Assembly (NCBI GenBank): GCA_963556195.1
Contig: OY744520.1
Location: forward strand, 151,987,607-152,051,606
Reading direction: 5' to 3'
DNA: 64,000 nucleotides
Source: Sepiola atlantica
Taxonomy: Eukaryota > Mollusca > Cephalopoda > Sepiida > Sepiolidae
Within the stretch, counting starts at the first letter, position 1, and the number at the start of each line of letters is the position of its first letter. Both the position numbers and the translations under genes were made by a program. The notes beneath the pieces are model-generated. The model was given only the letters and a program-made list of their open reading frames with translations, was not told where the DNA came from and ran no database searches. Shown here in pieces: positions 1 to 11,560 of this stretch.

Positions 1-330
1 AGGTATCTGAATCGAGGGTGCCGCTGCTTGCCTTGCTATTCATCGTTGACTAAAGCTCTTTTATTCCCATCCGGAAAGTGGCTTTGAATAAAAGTCAAGA
101 AATTCAGAATTCTGATTCTCAAATTCATTGGAAGTCGACGCGAGGGCAACAATGGCGGAGTAAATCCAGCCGCCGGGTTAGGTCGCTTTTTCACAGCAGG
201 AGAAAAGATGCATTATTACCGTGGATGACGTCGGGGTTATGATTCATCACCATCCAACCACCAACCAACCGCGGTGGCTGCCGCGTCGCAGAGGGTCTGC
301 GCCAGGCTGACATTGGTTCGCAAGTGGTAA
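1..330. other. GC-richer unassigned segment
   Basis: This is one of the few GC-richer, CpG-containing stretches in the window. It includes a TGACGT (CRE-like) hexamer near 228 and runs of CCAACCA. Neither strand gives a long open frame, and I recognise no domain. It could be the edge of a host exon, a UTR or a promoter, or old repeat. Nothing in it decides between these. Confidence 0.25.
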
Positions 331-1547
331 ATGCGTATTTGTCCTTTCTCTCATCTAGTTTTCCTCTAATAAAATACTCTCAACATGAGGATAGGGGGGT
401 TACTTCTGCTCTTTTCAAGCCGTTATACCTTTATCAGTGGCTTCTGGGTAAATCCCGAAGAATACGCAAAAACCGACACGAGACTCCATGTCGTCTTTGC
501 AATCCACAAAAGGGGGAAAATGAATTCACTTAAAAAATTCATAGATTAATATATTTCCGACATCATTCATAATCGAGCGTTATGGTTCCATCTGTCAGTA
601 CTAGAGGGCGCTCAGGATGGATTTATCAGCCATTTATATTCGTCTGGGAAAATAGATTGATTTATTTAATTAGAAAACTAATTATCAAAGTAAATCGTGA
701 TGTTTATTCATAACTAGAGGAATACACGTTCCTGGAATGGTTCGTTTTACGTTAATATCATGTTTTTATTTTACAGCTAAATTTGTTAACATTTTTTTTC
801 CAAACAGATCACCGAATATGTTTGCTAGTAATAAAATGTGGAAATTCTAAATTCAATCCACAATAATAGAATTCGTAAATATTCGTTACCGGCGCATTCC
901 TTTTTTCCGCAGAAAAAAAGACAGTACTGAAGATATCACGAACTTCAAACGAAAGTTCAAACAGAAATAGATTACACAACAATTTGTCTTCATCCAATCG
1001 CGATGAATCTGTGTCTTCGTCAAATGATGGTTCACTTCAATTAAGAAATAGACAGTAAAAAAGTAAAGAAAAAGAAAAAGCAGAAAAGACAGTAAACCTA
1101 ATTAAGTGTATTATAGTTTCTGAAAATGTGTGTGCATTCGGAAAAGCCATTTTCGATTCGATGAAGGTTATTTAAATTTAAAATTTCAATTAAATTATAT
1201 TCATGATGTAGCGCCTACATAAAGCGTTTAGATTCGCATTTAATTAAAACAAAGAATACATTTCAGAATTAATACAATCGTTTTGATGTTAGTTTCAAAA
1301 AGTAAATAAAATGGTATTTGTCTCTTTGTATATGCATATATAAAATTGGTTCTGGAAATGTAGACAAATAAGGTTACATTCTCATGGAAATAAGGACACA
1401 AATGCATCATTAAAGTTGAACCAAGATATTTCGGTCAAAGGATTCGACCATATTCGTTTTGTGATGTGACTGTATTAAAAACAAGGCTCAACATTTTTAT
1501 CACCAACGTCATTTTGTCTGCAATCTTTATTTAATATTTACATCCTA

Positions 1548-1575
1548 ATATATATATATATGTATATATATATAT
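1548..1575. repeat. (TA)n at left end of PLE arm
   Basis: A short TA run with one TG interruption abuts the outer end of the left inverted arm of the PLE. On the minus strand the arm reads ...GCCTAAATATATA, the same junction seen at several other loci. Confidence 0.8.
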
Positions 1576-2005
1576 TTAGGCAAACGTTGTTGAATAGCAC
1601 GGAGTGTTTCTGCTTTGTGATCTTTTTTTAAATTTTTTCCATCTTCCGAATGGTCAACTTCGTACCTCGATCAAACTGGTGTATGAAGTTTCCGTAGTTT
1701 TGTTGTTCCATCTTCCTTGCGAGTACTTTCGATTTAATATCCTCAAATCATCTTCAGGCGTGTTAGTGTGAATAAAAAATATGTATTTATAGAGTGTAAA
1801 GAGAGGAAAAGAGTATGTCTTTACTTTTTATTTTATTTATTTATTCTATTTATTTATTTATTTTTATTAATTAAGTTATTTATATTTATTTTATTTTTGT
1901 TTTTTATTTCATTTTTATTTTTAATTCATACCACTTAAAAAAAAGAGCGTCTAAAGTATTGAAAAGTTACAAGGGCGTGATTATGTTCGAAGGGGTGTGA
2001 AGTTA
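1574..2005 (-). repeat. Left inverted arm (pLTR-like)
   Basis: The reverse complement matches 2741-3173 almost base for base, including the low-complexity T/A-rich block near 1820-1925. The strong identity suggests either recent formation or copy correction between the arms. Confidence 0.85.
1716..1762 (-). ncRNA. Hammerhead ribozyme-like motif in left PLE arm
   Basis: On the minus strand the core CTGAAGA (complement of 1751-1757) is followed by one extra U. Stem II is then GATTTG / TAAATC (6 pairs, one G-U), followed by GAA and a self-complementary AGTACT (stem III) and C as the predicted cleavage residue. Stem I is weak, with only two clear pairs next to the core. The extra nucleotide before stem II departs from the usual consensus, so activity is uncertain. 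Confidence 0.6.
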
Positions 2006-2007
2006 TT

Positions 2008-2622
2008 GTGGACGAGCAGATAAAATTAATGCTTAGAAACTTGGACAATACTAATAATAATCAACCAAATAATTCCCACTACATAAATCTCTTCTATTGC
2101 AACCAAATGCATCCGAATTTTAAATTAGACGAAAAGGTTCTTAAAAATATAATACATCGCTACATATCCCCCGCTAGTCCTGATAATAAAATAAGATTCA
2201 TCATTTATTATAAAAAAGTTAAAACATCAAACCATGTAGTTAAAAATAACACTTCACAGACAAGAAATACACTAGGAAAGACCAATGTGATATACCAGTT
2301 TAAATGCCCAATTGGAGAGTGCATCTCCGACAACAACAATGATAAAACTGGGTCTTACATTGGTTTAACTACTACAACATTGTCCCGAAGACTCACCTTA
2401 CATCTTTCCGAAACTAGCTCCATTTGCCAACACTTAAAAAAGCATGACCGTCTCCCTTCTCAATACAGAGAAATCTTAGTCAATAATACAAATATATTAC
2501 ACCACGATACCAACATTAAAAGGCTGAAGATTCTTGAGGCCCTTTATATAAAAACGAAACGCCCTACAATCAATAACATTGTTTATGAGACTAGTCACAA
2601 CATTTTGAAGTGTCTAGCTTAG
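2008..2622 (+). pseudogene. Penelope-like element C-terminal region with GIY-YIG endonuclease (fragment)
   Basis: The frame encodes 204 residues that read like the C-terminal part of a Penelope polyprotein. It has a 'KNIIHR' linker block, a 'YQFKCPIGEC' cysteine block, and then 'GSYIGLTTTTLSRRLTLHL', which matches the GIY-YIG nuclease family pattern (SYIG, followed by a conserved SRRL arginine segment). In intact elements this domain nicks target DNA for target-primed reverse transcription. The frame opens with GTG inside the arm boundary and has no reverse transcriptase upstream, so this is a 5'-truncated fragment rather than a gene with its own start. The fragment itself has no internal stop, which suggests modest age. 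Confidence 0.8.
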
Positions 2623-2740
2623 TAATCAACGTTATTGAATTCCTAACCATTAAACAACTAAACGTTTGAATTTTAAACGCTCTTAAAACATGGTCGAATT
2701 ATTTATTTTTTTTTTTTTTTGCGCTTAAGAAATCAAACTC

Positions 2741-3173
2741 TAACTTCACACCCCTTCGAACATAATCACGCCCTTGTAACTTTTCAATACTTTAGACGCT
2801 CCTTTTTTTTAAGTGGTATGAATTAAAAATAAAAATGAAATAAAAAACAAAAATAAAATAAATATAAATAAATTAATTAATAAAAATAAATGAATAAATA
2901 GAATAAATAAATAAAATAAAAAGTAAAGACATACTCTTTTCCTCTCTTTACACTCTATAAATACATATTCTTTTTTCACACTAACACGCCTGAAGATGAT
3001 TTGAGGATATCAAATCGAAAGTACTCGCAAGGAAGATGGAACAACAAAACTACGGAAACTTCATACACCAGTTTGATCGAGGTACGAAGTTGACCATTCG
3101 GAAGATGGAAAAATTTTTTAAAAAGATCACAAAGCAGAAACACTCCGTGCTATTCAACAACGCTTGCCTAAAT
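2741..3173 (+). repeat. Right inverted arm (pLTR-like)
   Basis: This is the mirror partner of 1574-2005. It begins about 120 bp after the endonuclease stop and ends near the sequence GCCTAAAT. The plus-strand frame running through it (3036 onward) reads into the following (TA)n as a Tyr-Ile repeat and is not a real gene. Confidence 0.85.
2986..3032 (+). ncRNA. Hammerhead ribozyme-like motif in right PLE arm
   Basis: The core CTGAAGA (2990-2996; position 7 is free in the consensus) is followed by one extra U. Stem II is then a perfect 6 bp (GATTTG / CAAATC) around a 7-nt loop, with GAA at 3017-3019. AGTACT (3020-3025) gives a 3-bp palindromic stem III, and C3026 is the predicted cleavage residue. 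Only a GC/GC dinucleotide pairs clearly in stem I. Palindromic minimal stem III is typical of PLE hammerheads that are thought to act as dimers. Confidence 0.65.
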
Positions 3174-3196
3174 GAAAACTTGCTGCCTAAATACAC

Positions 3197-3199
<3 letters not shown>

Positions 3200-3263
<64 letters not shown>
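3200..3263. repeat. (TA)n microsatellite
   Basis: About 32 TA units begin 17 bp after a TGCCTAAATA sequence just outside the right PLE arm. Confidence 0.95.
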
Positions 3264-3265
<2 letters not shown>

Positions 3266-3974
3266 CGCACGACAGCAGTATCAGATGGTAACAAGGAAAG
3301 TGATCATAGAGGGTTTGAGAGTATGAACATACCTAGGAGGGATAACATTATTTGTAGCAATATTTAGTTACGGGTGTGTAAAAGTAAGGTTAAAATTAGG
3401 AAATTTCTACGTAAAGTTAAAATTAAGCAGTAAATGAAGAATTCCCTATCGAAGTTGAAAGTTTAGAATTAGGATGTGACGCGATGGGAGGAAGTACGTG
3501 TCAGAAAGCGAGAAACTTCATGCCCCATGTAATTTGCCGTCGACGTGATCGAAAATGAAGTTCGCGCCTTGCTCTAATCTACAGGGACTGGAAGGGAAAG
3601 ATGCAGTTAATCCCGATGTACTTGCCGGAAAATACTGCAAGAAGTAAATCTAAATCTCAGAGCATTTAGTTATTTTGGTTTTTAAAATATCTCTATTATA
3701 CCAGCCACAAAGTGAAGATAAAAAGATCTACACATCAGCGACTACGTCAGAGAGAAGAACAGCAGTTTTCTGTGAATAACAATGGTGTTCCCAATGGGGG
3801 TTGAAAAACACTCCGCACGATACGGAACATCCAATGTTCGACTAAATGGATATAGACAATACTGGAAACGTGATAGACGCTACCGGCTTGTTTGGTTGAG
3901 GTATCTGTTCTATAGCATATCAACATTTTGCTTGTTATTTTGTGCCGTATCATAATAAATGACGCGACCTTGTG

Positions 3975-4040
3975 TGACCGATAATTAGACAACACGGTGG
4001 TATGTTTACAAGAGTGTGTATTTCCGACAATTGAAATCAT
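3975..4040 (+). repeat. Dispersed repeat, copy 1 (partial)
   Basis: This shares the block 'acggtggtatgtttacaag' and the following 'tgtgtatttc' with two longer copies at about 5125 and 5360. No coding potential or terminal inverted repeats were recognised. Confidence 0.5.
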
Positions 4041-5124
4041 CGCACTGTTTGTTAATTACGAAGTGTAGCCTTTGTCCCTATTACTTCTGAGATTTATGCA
4101 TTTCCACCTTTTGTGAAAAAAGACGTTGTATCGCTAAACAATTTAGTTAACCACTTCAACATATCGCATATTGTGGCCATATATAATTGACGACTTTTAA
4201 ACGGTATGTTAAACGGTACACAACGGTACCCAACTTTTTTAAATCGGTCTAATTCGCACAACGCGCTTTATAAATATTTTCGTATCGTCTGAAATACGAA
4301 ACAAACGTAATTTTGTTTTCAGGATCATAATTAAAATTATCGATAGCGCTCTAAATAGCGTTTTGAAAAAATGCAGTTTCATCTTAAACATTTTGACTTC
4401 CTATTCGATAATCTGTATATTTTTTTCTGTTTTTGTTGGGTATGAAGAACTATTTCTTCAAATCTTTTCATTTGCTCCAATTGTCTTTTTTGAAATTTCT
4501 CTTATTTTCTCTTATTTTTCTTTTTGTCGAAGCTGTTGTTCTTGTTGGTGCTTAACAATTTCCAGCATAGCATTTTTAAATTCCCAAATTTTTCGTAACT
4601 TTTAAATAGGCTACCGACTTTTTTGTGTACATCTTTTTCACACTGTCATAAATTTTCTAACTAGAAGGTAATTATTCACTTCTTAGCGAGAAAAAAATAA
4701 ATATGTTTGTTCAAACTTATTTACGTGATCTTGATTAAACAATAAAATCGACATATATTTTATTGGGTTTCTTTTTTGCGGTCAAGCGATTCAGATTTCA
4801 AAACGTCGTGTTGGAGAATGACTTGAAATATTTTTGACGTTCTACTCAAGAAGGGAAACTTTTTAAAGTCTTTTTTTCTGACATTGGAGTGTTTCGTCTT
4901 GCAGATTTGGCACACCTTGTGTACAGCTTTTAACTTCTCGCTGTTACTGTTGTAATCAACAATTTTCCCGAGAACACAACTTAAGTCTTTTTTCTGAGAA
5001 TCCAACATTGCTAGTTGTAGTAATGCTTATGAATCGGACGTAAATCCGTTACGACTGTTATGTGCAACATAACTCAGGGTCATGTTATGTCCGAATAAGT
5101 CCGAGTTTTAGTTATTATCTTGAA

Positions 5125-5330
5125 GGACCAATAAAAAAAATAAGACAAAACGGTGATATATTTACAAGAGTGTGTGATTGCAGAAATATAGGATAATATG
5201 TTACAGAAAAACTGTTCAGAGTCTGCTCACGATACTTTGCCGTAAACTCCTCTATGCATAGTGTCTTGAAGTGTCGATGTAGACACGAAATAGCATAAAT
5301 AACCATCACAATTGTTAATAATTCATTAAA
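5125..5330 (+). repeat. Dispersed repeat, copy 2
   Basis: About 205 bp that aligns by eye with 5360-5565. Both run from ACGGTGRTATATTTACAA through a TATGCATA block to ACGAAATAG. The two lie nearly in tandem. The family is unknown to me. Confidence 0.55.
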
Positions 5331-5359
5331 CATACGTTCCTATTCGGTGTGATCTTAAA

Positions 5360-5565
5360 GCGCCGATTATTAATAAGACAACATGGTGGTATATTTACAA
5401 AGGTGTGTATTTACTGTATTTACAGAGTAAAGAATAGTATGTTAGAGAAAGACTCTCGTCCTTCGTCGTAGAGTGTTCTATGCATAATGTCTAGAGGAGT
5501 TTATATAGATACGAAATAGGGTAGATCACCATCACACCATAACACTATTTTATCAAGGATGTGAT
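5360..5565 (+). repeat. Dispersed repeat, copy 3
   Basis: The direct neighbour of copy 2 with the same order of blocks and roughly 25% visible mismatches. It ends in a stretch containing ATCACCATCACACC. Confidence 0.55.
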
Positions 5566-5639
5566 GGTAATGGTGCGTATATATCCTTTCGCAACCTATT
5601 ATTATGTAAATTAATGGGGTGTAAAAAGAATGTCTAACC

Positions 5640-5990
5640 TAATGGGTCCCACACTGTCTCCAACTCGATCAACAAAATGCGCTCCAATGAACATATTGAA
5701 ATTGAATTCCTTAATCGATCCACCCAACTAAAAGCAAAGCCCCACCTCTTCACAGTAGAGGTTTTTTGATTCCGTAAGATATTCGATCCTGATAGCTTCT
5801 TTCCTAGGACAATTTTCTTTTGGAATTACCTTCCTTCTCCTTGCTTCCCATATCGTGTCACAATGCAGAAATTTAAAAACAATGTGACAAACATATTGCT
5901 GTCTAATTCCCTACTTAAGTTGCATCCCTATAATGTTAGCCCTCATCACAGTAGCTCCTTAGGCTTCAATAGCAATATGCCTTGTTTTGA
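5640..5990 (+). pseudogene. LINE reverse transcriptase C-terminal tail (decayed)
   Basis: Forward frames, switching once or twice, give the signature ending of Jockey/CR1-like LINE polyproteins: a 'SFFPRTIFFWNYLPS' block followed by 'FKNNV'. Known relatives end with a similar 'FFPRT..WN.LP' motif just before the stop. Frame switches and the missing upstream RT mark it as a 5'-truncated dead copy. Confidence 0.65.
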
Positions 5991-6689
5991 ATGAACGAAA
6001 GTATCTTTTTTTAATTTAAAAAAAAAACAGAAAACAAGCAGATCCGGTAGAACTTAGTAAAGTTGATTCCAGAGTGCGCTTTTTTATCTATTCCGCGAGT
6101 CACAGAAACCTGCCAAAATGATGAAAAACGATTAGGTGGATGGTAACAACATCGTGGTACCCACCGACATCATAGTCGTTGTTATACTCTCAACCAATAT
6201 CATATTTACTGCCGTTTAATTCTATTTTGTCAATTGTTTTGCGTACATGACATATTTTTTACTAAGAACACCACCCATTCTCCAAATACCATACCAGTTT
6301 TCCTTTATTTCCTACTTAGATTCCACTTCCATTTAGAGATTGACCTCCTTGTTTTCGGTTCAAACCAAACCTGAAAACAGTGGGGGTCTCTTATTTGTAA
6401 AGGGTTTGGAGGTTCTTACTAACCGATTGTTTCGTTTTTTGTTCTTTCCCCAGTCCCGATGTTATCCCAATAGATTTTGGGACATAAATATAATTTTGAA
6501 ATATAAAATTTCTAACAAATTTAAAGATATCTAAAATATGACGACCCCTAGAGTAAATGTCGTATTGTGGTGACTGAGATGATTCTAGTTAAGAGTATGA
6601 TAGACATTTTTATCACTTTAGACCTAGCCTTGTACCTAATTTGTTTTAAATGCAATTTTTTCTAGTTTCTAAAAATAAATATTTCAAAG

Positions 6690-6845
6690 TGTATTATCTG
6701 TTCTGATACTAACCATGGACTGTTCTGTCCTCAGTCAGTGAAGGAGAATTCTACCTAGACTACGTCAATGTTTATTTTTGTCCCAGTTCAGAGTTACCCT
6801 TTTGTGGGTCTGGATTTTCCCACATTAAAAACGGACCTTGTGTCT
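6690..6845 (+). repeat. Dispersed repeat family D copy
   Basis: This contains the order seen in many copies across the window: TATCTGTTCTGATACTA, then TCAGTCAGTGAA, then CTAGACTacgtcaat, then a TTTTTGTCCCA block and a TTCCCACA block. Other copies lie near 33600, 35150, 43500, 44040, 44300, 54545, 54655 and 58460. Confidence 0.6.
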
Positions 6846-6937
6846 TACTATGCCCTCATGGATAGGCAAGTAAATAGTGAGATACACACATTCGTTTTTA
6901 TTTGTATAGACTTGACCCTTCTGGCCTTAAAAGTTTG

Positions 6938-6940
<3 letters not shown>

Positions 6941-6985
<45 letters not shown>
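6941..6985. repeat. (TA)n microsatellite
   Basis: About 22 TA units just upstream of mariner copy 1. Confidence 0.9.
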
Positions 6986-6990
<5 letters not shown>

Positions 6991-7025
6991 CAGGCCCAAA
7001 TTCAAGTATATATTATATACATATA

Positions 7026-8357
7026 CAGGGTGTTTCAAAAGTCTTGGGAACATAACGATTTTTAATAACTCAAAAACTATTAGGAGTTGAAAAATGAAAT
7101 TGGTACCGTTGGAAAGGTTAAAGTTTCAAGTTTTATAGGGAATCTTCAAAGTTGCTCAATATGAGCACCATTCGTCACACGGCAGACATCTAGTCGATAG
7201 TCCATTTCCTGCCAAACGCGTTCCAGCATCTTGACGTCAATGGTTCCCACAACTGCTGTTACTCGAGCCTTTAGTTCGTCAATATCTCTTGGAAGGGGCG
7301 GCACATAGACTTGTTGCTTGACAAAGTCTCAAAGGAAAAAGTCACACAGGGGTAAGATCTGGAGACCTAGGAGGCCAGGGCATGAGAACGTCATCACCTC
7401 GCCCAGATCTCCCAATCCATCTACCAGGCAGCCTTGTGTTAAGAAACTGCCTTACTCTAAGACTCCAGTGTGGTGGTGCACCATCTTGTTGAAAAATGAA
7501 GTCTTCAGATGCTGCTTGTTCCAACTGAGCCATTAACCAGTCTTTCAGCATGTTGAGATAGGATTCACCAGTGATAGTTGCCTCTTCAAAGAAGAACGGT
7601 CCATAGACACCTTTCTTGGAAATTGCACAAAACACGTTCACTTTTGGTGAATCTCGCTCGTGCTCAAGACGTTCATGAGGATTCTCAGTACCCCATATGC
7701 GAGTGTTATGCTTGTTAACTTTGTCATTCAGATGGAAGGTCGCCTCATCGCTAAAAACAAGCCGGTCATCAAAGCCGTTATCTTCCAACTTCTCTTGCAT
7801 TGCAATGCAAAAGTCACGGCGAAGTGGCTTATCAGTGTCCTTCAACTTTTGGACCAACTTGAGCTTGTAAGGTACCATTTGCAGTCGTTTCCTTAAGACA
7901 CGCCAGACAGTTGCTGGAGCAAGCTGAAGTTCCCTGCTGGCTTTTCTCACTGATTTACGGGGGCTCCGCTGAAAGGCTGTCCGAACTTGCTCAACTGCAT
8001 CTTCTGAAGTTGAAGGGCGACCTGTTCGCTTACTTGGGCACAAACACCCATCTTTCACAAATTTAGCATGCCATCTGACAATGGATTTCCTTTCAGGGGC
8101 TTCTTTTTTAAATTTCCTGCGAAATGCACGCTGAACACATGTCCACGATTCAGTCTTTGCAAATTGGAGGACGCAAAATGCCTTGTCTTGTTTAGAGAAC
8201 GCCATTACTGCACCTGGAAAGATAACACGAAAATCATTAGTATGACCAAAAACTTGATTAAGCAAGCTTTAAAATGGCACCAGTTTCATTTTTCTACCTG
8301 GAATAGTTCATGAGATATACGCATTTGTAATGTTCCCAAGACTTTTGAAACACCCTG
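7026..8357 (-). mobile_element. Mariner-like (DD41D) DNA transposon, copy 1
   Basis: A 1332-bp unit begins and ends with the inverted repeat CAGGGTGTTTCAAAAGTCTT and is flanked by TA on both sides (7024-7025 and 8358-8359), the expected Tc1/mariner target duplication. It encodes one transposase on the minus strand. The unit matches copy 2 at 50724-52053 over its whole length with few differences. Insertion is next to a (TA)n tract, which offers many TA target sites. Confidence 0.95.
7146..8205 (-). pseudogene. Mariner DD41D transposase, frameshifted
   Basis: The likely start is the Met of 'MAFSKQDKAF'. An upstream in-frame Met at 8265 only adds 20 unconserved residues. The N-terminal third carries a paired helix-turn-helix DNA-binding region ('SIVRWHAKF', 'TVWRVLRKRL'). 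The catalytic acidic residues are in 'VFSDEATF', 'FQQDGAPPHW' and 'PPRSPDLTP', with 41 residues between the second and third Asp (DD41D, as in rosa/Visitor-type mariners). One inserted base near 7345-7350 breaks the frame just after the third Asp. Further on, a Trp codon present in copy 2 is a TGA. The span is 1060 bases, one more than the 1059 implied by comparison with copy 2. It is inactive as read. Confidence 0.92.
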
Positions 8358-8570
8358 TATATGTATTAAAAAATGTAACGCTAATACGTAGTTAAAGCAA
8401 AATAACTTGTTTTGGTTTATTAAAAGAAATTCCAACGCTATCGATAATGCTTAACCATTTATTTATATTTATTTTGTGATCGCTTATGTGTGAATAAATC
8501 ATAAATCAATGATGTCATTATGAAGCTATAATTATTTTGTTATGGTAATGTTTTAAGATCTATTCATGAG

Positions 8571-8770
8571 AATATCTAAAAAGCTCAGTTCGTAGTACAT
8601 CAGACTGAAGATCTCAAGGTCTCGGTTTCAATTTTCGGTCATGACATCCTCTACATTTGTTGGAATTGTATTACTTAGTAGTAATGCAATGTTTTTAGTT
8701 TCTAAAAGAATTTAAGATATTTGTTTTTAAAAATTGTGACTGACAGACAGACAGACATACACATAGAGAA
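8571..8770 (+). repeat. tRNA-Phe-derived SINE
   Basis: AGCTCAGTtcGTAG (A-box-like, 8582 onward), AGACTGAAGATCT (identical to the tRNA-Phe anticodon arm, GAA) and GGTCTCGGTTTCAAttttcGG (B-box-like) are spaced as in a tRNA of about 72 nt. A non-tRNA body follows, with a (GACA)n stretch near 8743-8756 and an ATATTATTAG tail. Box mismatches and the absence of good arm pairing argue for a SINE head, not a working tRNA gene. Confidence 0.7.
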
Positions 8771-9949
8771 AATACCCCTTTTATATTATTAGTGGATAAA
8801 GTGTAACAGAAACGGGTATTAACAAGATGCGCCTATTCAATCTGTGCGTTTAACGATGAACGTGCTATTTCAAACTTAAGCGTGGCAGACTGATGTGTCG
8901 ACTGACGAGCAGACGGGCTGATCAAAGGGCGGGTGGAGCGTTTTATAGACATGCCTAATTGCATTGAAAAATGCTATTTAAAACGGAAGGATTACAGACA
9001 GAGCCTTTTATAAAATTGTGTAGACGTGGCTAAAAACATTAATATTCGGTTTCGTTAAACTATATGAAGAATGGGATGTGATGTCTATGATTATAGTAAT
9101 AACTTTTACTCTTCATGGACATAAAGTTCAATAAACGAAGCATGAAAACCTCGTCATGAAAATGTTTTTCAGTTTTAAAATAATGTTAAAAGACCAAACG
9201 AAATGTAACTTTTCCACGTATTTCAAGTCAATTCGTTCCTTATAAGTATTTCTACTTGAAAATACATTCCCACAATCCTCTCTCGTCAAAAAGCTGAAAT
9301 TAAAAAGAAAATTCTTCAGCCTCTCTTTTTCATTTCTCTATGTAATTTCAGAGAAAAGCACGCACAATTTTATCACTTACTGGTGCAACCCGTAGGTGTC
9401 CTCTGCAATTTAACTGAGCATAATTGAAAATATTAGAAAAAAGTCACATTATTTACACTTTTAAATAAGCGTATTCTTTTTTAGTAAGAATTTTAATCGT
9501 GTTAATAAGGAAAAGAAAGAGAAAGAAATTCTATCGCCCTTAACTTTCAAGAATGTCACGAAATATAATCTTACTTTCGATAAATATTCTCTCTCTCTAA
9601 TGTTTGCAGTTTTCACTGTCATATTCAAGTACACTGCTGGTCTAGTCTGGCGCAACGGTTAAAATCGTGAGCACCTTTTTAAACAAGGAATAAATTATTA
9701 ATCAACAGATTGCGCTTGATACACTATTTCTACTAAGAAAAGACTATATCAACGGTCAAAATAACAGCTATCTTATGGCACAATAAAATGTTGTTTGATA
9801 TATCTTAGTCTAATTTTAGTTCCTGGTGTGGCAAGAGGGCAGGCGTCTTGAGCACTTAATTACGGACGCGCTTACACATTTATCTTATAACAGGACTTGC
9901 TTTCAACTAATTATATCAAATCTGTGTTAATATAATCGGGTTCAAGGAC

Positions 9950-10340
9950 AGAGATTTAGAGAGTGACAGCAGAGTAAAATAGTTTACTTTATTCACCACA
10001 AACGCTTGGATCCTCATATCTCCCCGGTTGAAATGATGGCTCACTTTAACGAATCCCCTTCCCTGATAAGCTCCCACCACTGACTTTTACTCCACACTTG
10101 AAATGGAAGACTTGCATAAAATCTCTTCCTTAGGTCGCTGAAAATATGGTTGGACCATTCTATCGCTTCAGAAGGTACCTCACTCGTGACGACCCCTTCT
10201 ACGTATATAAGAGCCAGATATATCCTAAGATGGAGTACTGCTGTCATATATGAAGAGGTTCCGCTTCGGGTACGCTTTCTTGCTTTGACAGAGTACAAAA
10301 CCTACTAAACAATCTAGTGGGGGATGATCTCTTCTCTTCT
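9950..10340. other. Unassigned segment with one minus-strand ORF
   Basis: The minus strand has an 85-codon open frame (10041-10298) with no motif I recognise. The rest looks like decayed unique sequence or old retroelement. I assign no function. Confidence 0.2.
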
Positions 10341-10497
10341 CTGCAGCCCCTTTACACAGAGAATAGATGCTGCTAGCCTTTTCCTACTCTATCGTTATGT
10401 TTAAGGTAGGTGCTCAACTCAGCTCCAATACGTCGTCCTTCCTCCCTGTAAAAATCTCACGGCAAGAACACGTTTGGCTATATGCACAGCAGAGAAA

Positions 10498-10592
10498 TTT
10501 CTCTCTCTTTCTGTCTCTCTTTCTGCCTCTCTTTCTCTCTCTTTCTCTTTCTTTCTCTCTCTCTCTCTCTCTCTAACTCTCTTTCTCTCTCT
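10498..10592. repeat. (CT)n-rich low-complexity tract
   Basis: Imperfect CTCT/CTTT repeats of about 95 bp. The open frames crossing it are low-complexity artefacts. Confidence 0.9.
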
Positions 10593-11189
10593 GTTATCAA
10601 ATGCCAAGCATAACCTTCACGAATAAATTGTTTTCCTAGAGCGTACCATATGTGGAAAAATATACCACGAAGCTGCTTCTCAGCCGACTACAACATGGTC
10701 GTGTTCGAGTCTAATGTAAACAAATACTTGTTGAGCCGTCCTATTTGATAAACAATTTATCTCAAGAAATCGTATGCCCATTCATCCGGCTGTTTCCAAT
10801 CCTCGCGTGGTGCCTCTAATCGATCAACGGACGAGCTCTTTAACTCTTATCCTCGAGTGGCGCCGGCCTTGATAAGCGGTGACATATGAATAAACAAAAA
10901 AATAATTAATAGAGAAAAACATCCATTAAAGGATGTGCATCTTGATCAATGAAAGACTTACTTTTTCACGCGCGGATGGTCTTGTTTTACTCCGGTATTT
11001 TAATCTATGTTTGTGCAATGTATTTGTTCGCCGCACTATGTTTTCGAAATTTAGTGTAAGTTTACTTGAAGATGATAGACAATGTTTGACCTCAAGAGCT
11101 GTTGCGGCTTAATTAGAATGGTATTATTACATGAAATAATTTGAAATATAGCAATTTACAGGTTAGATTTTGTTCATTTTCTGAGAAGG

Positions 11190-11560
11190 CTGGGCCTCTT
11201 TAGTAATGTTTAGTATGGCGTCTGTGGTTTTCATTCAACTGCTGATCTATTAACTGTTATAACTGAGCGGATCGATCGGTTTATGGATAATTCATGAGAG
11301 GGTAGAGCCATTGCGCTTGATATTTCGAAGGCATTCGACAGTGTGGCATTCTGGTCTCCTACACAAACCTCAGGGTTATGGTATTGGTAGTGAGGTTCTT
11401 GACATTATTAGGTATTTATTTCTGATCGAAGCTTGCGAGTAACTTTGGACGGTGTCCCTTCATTCTCTTTTCCTATCAATGCTGGTGTTCCTCATAGGTC
11501 TATTTTCGACCCAACACTCTCTCTTTAAAAAAAATTAATAAATGTTCTTCCAGAGAATAT
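11190..11560 (+). pseudogene. LINE reverse transcriptase fragment (Jockey-like)
   Basis: Forward frames give the order expected of a non-LTR reverse transcriptase. There is a 'STADLLTVITERID'-like block near 11235, then 'AIALDISKAFDSV' (motif A, near 11310), then a 'SEVLDIIR' block, then 'FPINAGVPH' (normally GVPQGS, near 11470). Frameshifts, a stop before motif A and loss of the Gln-Gly in GVPQG show it is dead. It runs opposite to the LINE at 12.2-14.1 kb and is a different copy. Confidence 0.75.

Larger units (their letters stand above)
1574..3173 (+). mobile_element. 5'-truncated Penelope-like element with inverted terminal arms
   Basis: A GIY-YIG coding fragment (2008-2622) lies between two arms of about 432 bp that are reverse complements of each other (1574-2005 and 2741-3173). 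Penelope-like elements are known to carry terminal repeats (pLTRs) that can lie in direct or inverted orientation and often hold hammerhead ribozymes. Here each arm has one hammerhead-like core in mirror orientation. The reverse transcriptase part is absent, so the copy cannot act on its own. Both outer ends pass into (TA)n. Confidence 0.8.

Noticed and set aside
324..533. Small forward frame after the GC-richer start
   Set aside because: No domain, and most of it lies outside the GC-richer segment. A splice donor or promoter could not be supported.
8571..8650. A working tRNA-Phe gene
   Set aside because: A- and B-box mismatches, poor acceptor and T-arm pairing, and a SINE-like body and tail downstream.
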